Part shown: positions 54,462-64,000 of the stretch, in pieces
How the letters are laid out: each line of letters starts with the position of its first letter
How positions within the stretch are numbered: the first letter of the stretch is position 1
Assembly (NCBI RefSeq): GCF_014633365.1
Contig: NC_068338.1
Span: 19,478,616-19,542,615, forward strand
From: Diospyros lotus
Lineage: Eukaryota; Streptophyta; Magnoliopsida; Ericales; Ebenaceae
DNA: 64,000 bases
Direction: 5' to 3'
Made by a program: the position numbers and the translations under genes
The notes under the pieces: generated by a model
The model's input: the letters and a program-made list of their open reading frames with translations, nothing else
Database searches by the model: none
What the model was told of the DNA's origin: nothing

Positions 54462-57400
54462 TGTTGGTTCCTAATGATGGCAAATATATCCCGAGAGGGG
54501 GGGGTGAATTGGGATTAGGTAAATTTTTGATAATTTAAAACTTTGATTGTTGGAAGAATATTAGGTTTCGAAATATAAGCTATATGTTTCGAAATAAACC
54601 TTTCTGTTAAGTAGGTTTCGAAACCTACTATATATGTTTCGTAATATACCTTACTGTTATAGCTAATTTCAAAATATAGATTGTATGTTTCAAAATACAC
54701 TTCTTTGTTTTGCTTAATTCAAAATCTTTTGACTTGTATTTCAAACTAATGATCTTTGGCAATGATGATTTACATAAGTAAGATTATACCAAAGATGTTT
54801 GTATATCAAAGATATGTTTTCTATGTATATGTATAAACTTATGCTCATGAAAACTATTTTAGCCTTTGATAACAAAACTTATGAAAGCATGTGCAATAGG
54901 CAATAATGATAAGAAAAAGTTAAAGAACAATTGCACACAAGATATATAGTGGTTCGGCACTCACTTACTCCACTACCTTCAAGCTTACCCACTTAAAGGA
55001 TTTGCAATCCCAATCACTTTTACTAGTGATCAATCACAACAAGGGTTTTACCATGGTTCATCCCAAAACCTTACAATGTGAGTTTTTACGGGCTCAACTC
55101 AAACCTAGCACCAAGTGAGTTTTTATGGGCTTAACTCAAACCTTACACCAAGTGAGTTTTTAGGCTAAACTCGAACCTTCGACACAATGACTTTTAGGCT
55201 CAACTCAAATCTTTACACCAAATGAGTTTTAGGCTAAACTCAAACCTTACAACATTAACAAGATAATCAAATTTATCTTTACAACCCAATGAGCAATAAA
55301 TGCCTTACCACATGGTTGTACAAACCTCTTAACTTGAGGTGAGGAGAGTTGGAGGATGATACTTCAGATTTCAGCTTGCTTCTTCTCTTCACACTTGCAA
55401 TGCACAAGAATATGATGTGTGTAAATCTTCTTGAAAGCTCAATCAAACATTTTAATCACCTCTTGTGCTTGTGTGTGTGTCTCTAGTGTGTGCTCACTTG
55501 TTGTATCTTGTTCTTGCTCTATCAATCTCTATCAATCCGTTCTTGTCTTTAAATACCTGCTATTTATACTAAGAGATAGAATCTGACCGTTTATAGTCGT
55601 TAGAGACAAGACAAAAAAGTAGGTTTCAAAACATACTTAATAGGTTTTGAAACATCACATAAATAGGCTAAGGTTTTGAAACATAGATAACAGGTTTCGA
55701 AACATACAACACTTTACAGCAAGACAAGCACTTCGAGACAGCAGATAGTGGGAGACAGATTCTAAAGAATCTTATGGGTATTAAGAATAAACAATGGTCT
55801 CCACTTTCACATTCAAATTTGAATCTCCTTATCATGGAGAATGCATTAAACAAATGATGTGAGAAGCATACAAAAATACAGCACACATGCATCTCGATTT
55901 TCAAATGAATCTGTTGACAGAATGTTAGAGGTTTCGAAACATGACATGATAGGTTTCGAAACATACCTCTCTGGAAATGAGGTTTCGAAACATGATATGG
56001 AGGTTTCAAAACATGGTTCAAAACATGAATTGAAAACACATGCATAACAGAGATGTTTCGAAATAGCATATATTGAAAACATTGAAAATCATTTCAAAGG
56101 GGTTTCGAAACATGCATGGAAATATGACAAATATTCAGAAACATTTGCATGAAAGCACAATCCACAGCATGTATACAACACAGCTTATTTACATTTCTTT
56201 AGTTTAAGTAAAGAAATGTAAATAACGAAGTACCCCCCTATTTGGATTCAATAAAAATATCTAGAAAATCAAAATCCAAATGAATAAGAAAGTAGATTTT
56301 GGGTTTTAGTACAAACTCAAGTTTTAGCAATAATACGACCTCCAAAATATATACTTTCTATTTAATGAAAAAATCATTAAACATCGTTTTAGCACTAATG
56401 AATATTAGATATCAAATTACCGGGAGTTAGTTTTCTAAGGGGGCGTTTGTTAAAATGAGCAAGATAAGGTGATATCAAGATAAGATTGGGATACTTTCCG
56501 GACCAAGATATGGAATGATCAAGATAAGGCCGGGAAGCATTCCAAGATTTCTATCAGACTGTTTGTTAAATTTTTTAGAATCCATTGGTAACTGTATTTT
56601 CTCTTTCCACGTGTTTGTTAATACATATGATAAGCACCAAGATAAGGGTTTTTTTTACCAAAATATCCCTATTACCAAATTTATGATTAAAATAGTATTT
56701 TATGATTAATATGAATTGTCAAAAAAATTAAGATTAAAATTAAAAATAATATTTTATTTTCTAAATTCAAGTTCAAAAATAAATTTAAAAAGAGTTGAAA
56801 AATATAAATAATAATTGTTAGGATTACAATAATTCCACCTACATAATTAAAAATAGCCAAAACATATTTTCATAATAGATAATAAAATATAAAATTAAAT
56901 AAAATAATTTAAAAATTGATGAAGCGAATTATATTAGTTAATAAAATATATATATAGAGAGAGAGAGAAATTTAAATTTTAAGAATTAATGAAATGAATA
57001 ATGTCATTTAAATTTTAAAAATTGTCAAAACATATAATAATTTAAAAATATATTAAATAATATTAATTATAAGAGATAAATAAATAAGCTTTTTAATAAA
57101 TTTAAATATTTAAAATGCATTAAATGGCATTAACTATCTTACAAGGGGTAGATAAGTAATTGAGGCTTATCTTGAAAGAGTCAGATAAATTTATCCGATG
57201 GGGGAGGTCGGATAAATTTATCTTGAAAGGGGGAGATAAGAGGTCACGTGATGCCTTTTCCGGAAATGGCCAGATAAGCTTAACAAACACGTTGGAAAGA
57301 CCAAACATCCAGAATGCTTCCCATATCTGACCTTTTCTCCCTCTTATCTTAGTTAACAAACACCCCCTAAAAAGAAAACATTATCTTATACCTCTCCTTA

Positions 57401-57570
57401 TAAGGTGCTAACCTTCCAGACTTAGTCAAAACAGGGTTTTCATTTTCACAAAGTGAAACTTGATATTGAAATTGATATATATTAAAAACCACATACTTGA
57501 CTCATAACTTAGGGATTAAACCAATATATGTTTTTCATCATTAAAACTATTGTACAAAAGTACAACAACA
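54462..57570 (-). repeat. solo LTR B, same family as A, with a nested element
   Basis: It starts TGTTGGTTCCTAATGATG and ends TACAACAACA, with perfect GGATG duplications (54457-54461 and 57571-57575). It aligns with solo LTR A end to end once the nested 929-bp element is removed, and carries the same GTTTCGAAAC clusters. It splits the TNPA-like gene. Confidence 0.92.
56439..57367. mobile_element. Harbinger-like non-autonomous element, 929 bp
   Basis: Terminal inverted repeats GGGGGCGTTTGTTAA and TTAACAAACACCCCC are flanked by TAA on both sides (56436-56438 and 57368-57370). The uninterrupted site is visible in solo LTR A (near 51703). TIR sequence and TAA duplication fit the PIF/Harbinger superfamily. 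The AT-rich core has no coding capacity. Confidence 0.88.
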
Positions 57571-58552
57571 GGATGAAGATGAATACAAGAAGAGAGTAGA
57601 ACAAAACAAAAAAAATCGCGTATTCGAGACTGGTGGGTCAATCCACACAGGTGGATCCATTCCTTTCATAGAGAGCCGAAGAAGGATGGTAATTAGTTTT
57701 TCTACTAATTAAATGTAGATTTTATAAATTTATATAATGTTTATATTATTTTTTATTTATTTCATAAATTTGTCATTTAGGTAAGGGAATTAGACCACGA
57801 GCCCAATGAATTTGAGATTTTTAGGAGAACCCACACTCGAAAGAATGATCAAGGACAAGAAGTGCGGGTTGATAATAGATCAAAGGCCGTCGCGGTAATT
57901 GTATTTTGTACAATTTAATAAACATTACAATTTAATGATTTTTTTTATTAGTTGACAACATCAATATTTTAATTTATATAGGAGGCGTTCGAGAGATTAA
58001 GTGTAGAAGCATCTTCAGCATCAGCCGGCGGTAGTGAGTCGTCCTCTCCATCTACAATCGATGAACGTTTTGATTTTTTATCAAGCTGTCTCTAGTAGGA
58101 ACAAGAAGGGTTGTGTCTACAGTCTCGGCTCTCAAGGTAGGCAAACCTTCCCGGTTGGATCTGATAACAGTTCTAGTGGTTCATATGGTTTGTCGACGGA
58201 ATTAGAACAAATGAGATTGAGGGTCACCCAGATGAATGAGGAGTTACATTTTGCTTAAACCAAGGTCGTTGAGGTGGAAAATCAGCTGCAATCTACTGAG
58301 TCTCGGATAAATGTGGAGTTACATTCTGTTCGGACCGAGGTGACAGAGGTGAGAAATGAGAATGTGAGGCTGCGTAAGTGGTAGCAACAGATGATGGCGT
58401 GGCAAGAGCAGATGAATAGACAAATGATGGCGTTACAACAATCTGGCCCGTCTTATCAGCAACCTGGATCATCGATTTAACCAGAATCGAGTAATAAGTT
58501 TTTTGATGATGAGGAACAAAATGATGATGATTGTAATGATGATGATTGTAAC

Positions 58553-58979
58553 TGAATATTTATGAATTAATCAGTTTGACTTACAAATTTAGTTTTGTTA
58601 TTTTAATAATTAATATGAATATTTTGATTTTTTTAAAAATAATATATTTTTAATTTATAATAATTAATTAAAATAAATTGTTAATTATCATTAATTTCAT
58701 TTATATATAAATTTTCTTTTAAATAAATATAAAAGATAAAAAAAATTGAATAATAATTAAATATGATTTTTTTTATAAATATATTTTTATTTATTGTAAA
58801 TTTTTAAAATTTTATTTTTAATTTACGTTAAAAATTTATTTTTATTTTATCTATTAAAATTATTATAGAAAATAATTTAAAAATTTTGTTTTTTTTAACG
58901 TTTTAAAATTTTTTATTTATATAAATTATTAATAATTTTAATTTACGTTTAATTTTTTTATTTATTTTATAGCTGATCA
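58553..58979. other. AT-rich 3' interior of CACTA element 4
   Basis: Almost pure A and T with no coding signal, leading into the right-end hairpins. Confidence 0.6.
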
Positions 58980-59190
58980 GCGACGGGTTGTTTACCCGTC
59001 GCAATTAATTTTTTTAAAAAATAATTGATCAGCGAGTGGGGACCCGTCGTTGATCAGCGACGGGAGTTGGGCCAGTTGCTGATCAACGATGGGTGTAGGG
59101 CCCGTCGCTGAATCTGTCGCAAAACGGCTCCGTCGCTAAATTTTAGTGACGCCAACTTTAGGGACGGATCGTCCCCCGTCGCTAAAATCG
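58980..59190. repeat. right subterminal hairpins of CACTA element 4
   Basis: GATCAGCGACGGGTTG...ACCCGTCGC and several further GCGACGGG/CCCGTCGC pairs, with GATCAGC as an extra shared word, end in CCCCCGTCGCTAAAATCG. The expected GTAGTG terminus is not legible; AAAGTG at 59199-59204 may be its remnant. Confidence 0.75.
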
Positions 59191-59204
59191 TTGCTAATAA
59201 AGTG

Positions 59205-60569
59205 GGGTTATGTTAATAATTTAATATGAATATGGAGATGGTTTCTTGGGTATGAGAAGAGATAAGAATGTGAATGACATAATGGTATCTATGTTATCGT
59301 GAATAAAGTGTGTGAAATGATAAGTATAAAGTATAAAAGTTTAGTGTTGCCTATATGGGTGTCTAAAGGGTATGGGGTACAAAGCCACTGACTATCGACT
59401 GTAGGTCGTGGCAATTGATGGCTGGATGTATGGGCGCCAGTCATCGACTGTTATGATAAGCGCTAGACGGGCTATAAAAGCTGGTACTGCCAGATTCCCG
59501 CCTTGGCTTATGCATATCATGATGTGTGTGCTGCATAGGGCTTGAGTTGCATTCACTTGGTGACATGCTTTGCGTGTGTTGGGATGTGTGAACATCTGCA
59601 TGACCCGGTTGGTCTAAGAGCTAACTTGGATTCTTTAGGTGAGCCGGTGCATTTAGAACATTTTGTATGCGTGTATTCTTATGTGGGCGTAGCATGGCTT
59701 GATGCTTGGTTTATGGGGGCCTTGTCATCACGTTTATGCTACATAAGCTGTTGCATCTCCTAATTGTTTCATTGCATGGTGAGAATGTGTGGTTTTAAGT
59801 GATGAGTATGTGTGGTGGCCGTAGCCACGGTAAGACCTTGGGAGTGAGACCCACGGCGGTGTGGACCACGGAAAGACCGGGGGTTAGAGTCCCATGGCAA
59901 TGGCAGGATAAGACGATATGATGACAGGAGAGAGCATGTTTGGAATAGAGGTGATATGGTAGCCTATAAAAGGCTGCCAACAGGTTTGTATGAGGGACTT
60001 GGGTACCATTGTATGGCTTATGTAGGCCCCAAGGATCCTTTATGTGCAGTTGATTTTATGTTATGCATTTAGAAGTAAGGCATGTATGGATCATGACACG
60101 GTGTGGTTGCATTGATATGAATTGCATGGGATGTTGGGAAGAGTCCTATCCGTAACCAGTTGCCTTTCTTTCTAGAGCTTGCTGAGTCTCGCGACTCATG
60201 TTGCTTTACATCATTTCAGGTAAGAGTATCCTAAGACCGCAGGTACGTACGGCAGAGTTGGGTCCAGACAGTCGAGTCATGATAGCAAGTGCAGAGCTCT
60301 CCCAAAACTAGATCCTGGGTGTCATGTGTCTGGGTCAGAGGAATGCCTTTATATTTCCAGTCAAGTGTATGTTATGTAAGCCCAGGTGGGCCCAAGTAGT
60401 GAACGGTTATGTAAAAATGATTATGAGTTGTTATATGATAAAGAGATTATGGTTTCAATAAGGGTGGTGTCTGAGTTTTTAATTTGTGTTATTGTTCTAT
60501 ATCACTCAAGTAATGACCCTCTCACGGATCCTCTATGTGCGCGGAGGCTCCGGGAGGTGGGCCGTTACA
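59205..60569 (+). repeat. 3' part of a Tekay/Del-like LTR
   Basis: It ends GGTGGGCCGTTACA directly before a primer binding site, so it is the end of a 5' LTR. GCTATAAAAGC at 59470-59480 is a TATA box. The LTR start (TGTAA...) is not found to the left, where CACTA sequence begins, so the 5' portion is missing or displaced. Confidence 0.75.
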
Positions 60570-60574
60570 CTTTG

Positions 60575-60586
60575 GTATCAGAGCAA
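60575..60586 (+). other. primer binding site (initiator Met-tRNA type)
   Basis: TGGTATCAGAGC lies five bases after the LTR end TTACA. It is the standard complement to the 3' end of plant initiator methionine tRNA used by Tekay/Del and many copia elements. Confidence 0.9.
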
Positions 60587-61380
60587 GTTTAGGTTAAGGG
60601 AGGTGACTCTGCACACATCGGACGATCGGGTAGAGTTAAGCGCGTGTTAAGGGTTGTAAGGCTAGGATTGTATTCCTAGTACGAGGTGAATTTAGTTAGA
60701 ATATGGAATTCCAAGTATGGCTACTATGTAGGGAAATGAATGTTAAGGGAAGGAAGTTATCGGCCTGAGAGCCACAGGTGCAAGGAATGCAAGGAATAAA
60801 CTTTTAGTTGGCACCGTCGTGGGTTTAAAGATCTGTGGGTGTTAAGGTTAGCCATGAGTAAATGGTAGGAGTAGACCCCACTCAAGGTACGTGCTCAACG
60901 TCTAGGTTGATCTTGGTGTTTGCGTCCCTATTGGTGTTAGCTTGCGGCTCTGATGAAGATATGATATAAGTGAGAGGCTAGGTGCATGATGATCGTAAGT
61001 TGTTGAGGATATGTTCTTTGATGGTTTTGAGGTAGTAGGTGTGACTGCCAGTAGAAAACTACAACGGGAAATTCTGGGTAAGGTGCGTCACACCCTGTAC
61101 TTGTTGCATCTTAGGACCATCGCGATACAATAAGATCTTTGGGTGATATAATAACGGTCAGGGAAGAGGGAAGGTATAATGAAGTTATCAGGAAATGTTG
61201 TATGAGCTAACTAAAAATCCACCCAAGAGAATTTGCAATCAATGAGGACTCCCAAATGGGAATTCGGTGGGCAGGGTGCATAGTGATGATAACTAGAATA
61301 GGTTTAACCCTATAAATGAAGTGAGTAATATGGTGATTTGGAAGTCATAAATGGTACAAAAAGATTGAGGTTGGTAGTTA
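60587..61380 (+). other. leader region of the Tekay-like element, no gag seen
   Basis: Sequence after the primer binding site has the G-rich look of a retroelement leader but no Gag frame. It seems truncated before gag. Confidence 0.45.
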
Positions 61381-62043
61381 ACTCGGTACAAGAAAAAAAA
61401 AAAAAAAGAAGGGAAAACTAGTGTAGGCGAGAAGAAGAAAAAGAAGAAATAATAACGGGAGAGAGAGAAGGGAATAAGAAAATAAGGAGGAGGAAAGTAA
61501 GGAGGGAAAATGGGGAATGTCTGCCACCCCACCCCCATTTATGTTTTCTCAGTTTTGCCCTCCCACTTGCACACACACACATATTTTCATGCCCTTTTGT
61601 CATTTGCCACTCATTTAATTTTCCTTTTAAATTTAAATCATTCTTTTGTCAATGGGCTCAAGCCCAAACCTATTCATCCTTCACATACAATTTAGGCCCA
61701 ACTCATTTAATTAGGCCCAATATCTCATAAAGTCCAAAAGGCTTATTTTCAACTTGGCCCAACACTTAAGGCCCAAAAGTTCTATTTTTCACTTGGTCAA
61801 GCCCATTTCATTTAAAATCAACTAAGGACTCAATCTATACATAGTTAGGCCTAATCCATTCAAAATTATTTCATTTAAATTCTAACTACCATTTGCCATG
61901 GGCTTTCTCACATTGGCCCAAATCTAGCTTCATTAAACCCTTAATCCATTTTATTTAATTTTAAAATTATTCCATTATATATATATATACACTAAAATAA
62001 AATAAATATCAATAGTGGCATAGACCCAATAATATGTCGTTAC
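61381..62043 (-). repeat. fragment of a second gypsy LTR, opposite orientation
   Basis: Read on the minus strand it starts TGTAACGACATATTATTGGG, similar to the minus-strand start of the solo LTR at 38339-41446 (TGTAATGACC...TTGGGTCTA). Shared words such as GGGCTTGAGCCCA follow in the same order. A purine tract at 61388-61515 marks its left part. It joins copia integrase sequence at 62044. Confidence 0.55.
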
Positions 62044-62470
62044 AAAATTTGAAGCCCCTAGATCGCTCAGAATAACTAATAAAGTAGCTGCTCACTATTT
62101 TGGAGTCCAATTTCTTTTCACGTGGCTTATAAGGCATTGCCTCAGTTGGATATCCCCAAATGTGAAAATGCTTTAAACTAGGTCTTTTGCCTGTCCAAAG
62201 CTCATAAGGTGTTTTGGCACTGCTTTAGTTAATATTCTATTAAAAATATAAGCTGTAGTGTTTTGTGCTTCTCCCCAGAGTGATTCTGGTAAGGTAAAAT
62301 GACTAATCATTTACTCCTTACCATATCCTTTAAGAGTTCTGTTTCATCTTTTAGCTACACCATTCATGCTAGGAGATCCTGGCATGGTGTACTGTGGGAC
62401 AATTCCATATTCCTCTAGGAATTTAGCAAATGGTCTTTGTTGTTGCCAAAATACAATAATTAAAATTTGT
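62044..62470 (-). pseudogene. copia integrase fragment
   Basis: Minus-strand translation gives FAKFLEEYGIVPQYTMPGSPSMNGVA, followed by KR and a stop, then [11 protein letters not shown], and [21 protein letters not shown] further on. The NGVAKR stretch has lysine where the catalytic glutamate (NGVAER) belongs. It is collinear, on the same strand, with the RNase H fragment at 41455-41718. The two are plausibly one element split by later insertions, with the RT region lost. Confidence 0.85.
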
Positions 62471-62554
62471 GATGTGGGGTCCACTCGAGCTCAGTGTCGG
62501 GTGAAGTTAGGTTGCCATAAGAGAGGTTGCCTCAAGGGAGTTTGCTGTTAGGAT

Positions 62555-62835
62555 ACTCGTTGCAAGAATTTTGCCACTAGCTCTTTCGCTACATGGTTCT
62601 GCCACAAGGCTTTGCCACTAGCTCTTTTGTGACAAGGCTTCGCCACTAGCTCTTTTGCCACAAGGCTTGGCCAATAGCTCTCGCCACTAGCTCTTACCAC
62701 AAGGCTTCGCCATTAACTCTCGCCACAAGGTTTTGCCTTCGTCGCAAGGTCTTGAAGTAAGCTTTTTCCTTCACCATGAACTCTCACCCCAAGGTTTTGC
62801 CTTCGCTATTAGGTTTGCCGCAAGGATTTGACCTT
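62555..62835. repeat. tandem repeats, GCCACAAGGCTT / GCCACTAGCTCTT
   Basis: Units of roughly 25-40 bp alternate GCCACTAGCTCTT with (G/C)CCACAAGGCTT(C/T)GCC, about eight times, decaying to the right. They lie just inside the probable LTR at 62925 onward. Confidence 0.85.
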
Positions 62836-62879
62836 GTTGATGCTCAGAAAATGGGTTAGAAGGCTCGCGGGAATCTTCC

Positions 62880-63600
62880 CCCGCGAAGACCCTCTGATGC
62901 CAAAATCAATCTCGAATCCCAATGTTTATTCAAGAAAACAGTAAAGATGCATTCAAAATGTCTAAATCTACCGAAGTTGGAAGTCCCCTTCATTGTTTTG
63001 TAGCTAGGTATTTATAGGGCACGACTCTCAAGGATAGCTGGTATTGACACGTGTTAATTATTTAATGGGTCAAATTTAACAAAAATAGGGGAAATAGCCA
63101 CGAAGGCGCCACGAGCTAGCCACGAGTTGAACCTTGAGGCCAGCACATGCCTTGTGGCAGGCTGCTGCGAGGCTAGGCTTCGCGGCTAACCCAGATGCTG
63201 CCGCGATTTGGGCCTCGCGGCTAGTCTAGGCTCTGCCGCGAGGCAGCACGCGCTAAGGCTATCGCGAACCGGGTCTCGTGGCTAGCCCATGCCTCGCTGC
63301 AGGCTACCGCGAGGCTGGGCCTCGTGGCCAATCCAGTTGTTGTCACAAGGTAGCTCATGGCAAGGCTACCGTGAGCTAGGCCTCGCGGCCAGCCCATGCC
63401 TCGTGACAGGCTGCCGCGAGGCCGGCCCTCGCGGCCAGCACTTTGTCGTGAGGCTGGTTATTGCCGCTATCTTCCAGCTGCGCCTTCATATTTTATTTTC
63501 TTTTTTAAAAATCCCTCATTTTTCTCAACCTATTTTTCATGGCACAAAAATTGCCCCCCACTCTTCTGTTTTGTCTTTAGAGAAAATTGAAGAGTAGAAT
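62880..63600 (-). repeat. probable gypsy LTR, minus orientation, with adjacent primer-site-like sequence
   Basis: CCTCTGATGCCAAAA at 62890-62904 reads TTTTGGCATCAGAGG on the minus strand, in the position of a primer binding site. Next to it, CTAGGTATTTATAGGGC (63003-63019) reverses to a TATA box. The layout matches the gypsy LTR at 9288-9809, but the sequences are not the same family. The far end is not defined. Confidence 0.45.
63110..63460. repeat. GC-rich tandem repeats inside the probable LTR
   Basis: Units of roughly 40 bp repeat CTCG(C/T)GGC(T/C)A(G/A)CCCATGCC, CAGGCTGCCGCGAGG and close variants about seven times. They are CpG-rich in an otherwise AT-rich window. Confidence 0.85.
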
Positions 63601-64000
63601 ATCAGCTAAAGAGTTAGATGTAACACCTAGACTCAATCAAGGGTTCTAGAATACCCAAAGATCTTACGTCGACCGGGGGCTGGGTACCAAATTGTCTCTA
63701 GGCAACTAGGCCCTTGAGAGATAGGTTTCGCTGTGGGATCCTTGTTGGGTGTCCGAGCTTGCCGGGAAGCCTAGGCGCCAGATTAGTTAAGGAGTTGGGT
63801 TTAGTTTGGGAGCATAGCACCAGACTCAGTCAAGGGATCCCGACAAGCCTGTAGGCATAGGCTTCGGAGTGTCTGGTGATCCCTGGATGGATCGTAGCGC
63901 ACTGGCTATTGTGTTCTCCATGTCTATCTTTCGGGGTTAGTTTACTTCAGGGAATTTGGGTTTGGCCAGTGGTCCGACGCGAGATGCCTACCAGACATCT
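63601..64000. other. unassigned right end
   Basis: TGTAACACCTAGACTC at 63619 looks like an LTR start, and CTCA(A/G)TCAAGGG(T/A)T occurs twice (about 63634 and 63818), but no partner or coding frame is visible before the window ends. Confidence 0.35.

Larger units (their letters stand above)
53538..58552 (+). pseudogene. TNPA-like second gene of CACTA element 4 (Transposase_24 type), interrupted
   Basis: It starts MLGHSSPEPSRGRG with a glycine/arginine and proline/serine-rich N-terminus. Further exons are legible at about 54087-54213 (KIWKRRYTEA), 54296-54461 (WQLDESDRIW), 57576-57687 (HTGGSIPFIESRRRM), 57781-57895 (LDHEPNEFEIFRRTHTRK) and 57982 onward. Separating introns are GT-AG (for example 57901-57980 ends in ATATAG). 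The HTGG and FxxTHT(R/K) motifs are typical of Pfam Transposase_24. Stops appear after about 58090 and a solo LTR interrupts it at 54462. In En/Spm the TNPA-type product binds subterminal repeats. Confidence 0.78.
41735..59204 (+). mobile_element. large decayed autonomous-type CACTA element 4 (En/Spm-like)
   Basis: A hairpin array of AGCGACGGGG units (41766-42540) stands at the left, TNPD-like coding sequence at 48192-53429, TNPA-like sequence at 53538-58552, and GCGACGGG hairpins at the right (58980-59190). Canonical CACTA termini are not legible at either end, so the limits are approximate. It interrupts the copia RNase H on the left. Two solo LTRs are nested in the coding part. Confidence 0.75.

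Overview
The window is nuclear DNA of a flowering plant, most likely a eudicot. Three intact plant genes show this: a PORR-domain organellar RNA-binding protein, ribosomal protein eL42, and a cucumisin-like subtilase. They sit among plant-type Ty3/gypsy, Ty1/copia, CACTA and Harbinger-like elements. I cannot name the species from sequence alone.

Layout. 68-9809 is one nearly full-length Ty3/gypsy element of the Tat type on the minus strand. It has matching LTRs, a primer-binding-like site, a polypurine tract, decayed gag-pol with a second RNase H, a spliceable plus-strand ORF between integrase and the 3' LTR, and a tandem-repeat tract. 9810-12200 is transposon debris plus a scrambled fragment of the eL42 gene. 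12229-22877 is the gene island, all on the plus strand: PORR protein, eL42 (four coding exons) and subtilase (ten exons, two with GC donors). From about 24 kb to the end the sequence is almost entirely nested transposable elements.

Nesting. I resolved boundaries by terminal bases plus target-site duplications (TSDs) for three non-autonomous CACTA elements (24001-28131, TSD ATT; 29448-31548, TSD AGG; 36936-38166, TSD AAA). I did the same for five solo LTRs (26181-27813 AGTTA; 33994-36611 ATAGA; 38339-41446 TAAAC; 49813-51903 TTGAG; 54462-57570 GGATG) and for a 929-bp Harbinger-like element (56439-57367, TAA) inside the last LTR. A large decayed CACTA element (about 41.7-59.2 kb) still shows TNPD-like and TNPA-like coding exons, interrupted by two of the solo LTRs. 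A minus-strand copia element is broken across 33.5-62.5 kb. The right end holds Tekay/Del-like LTR pieces and another gypsy LTR with GC-rich tandem repeats.

The three host genes are unrelated in function: organellar RNA metabolism, cytosolic translation and secreted proteolysis. I see no operon-like or cluster logic. The most interesting structure is in the repeats: related LTRs carrying different arrays of short TCGA-centred palindromes, CACTA elements built from family-specific hairpin arrays, pieces of the eL42 intron reappearing 6 kb upstream and 17 kb downstream, and the antisense gene of the gypsy element.
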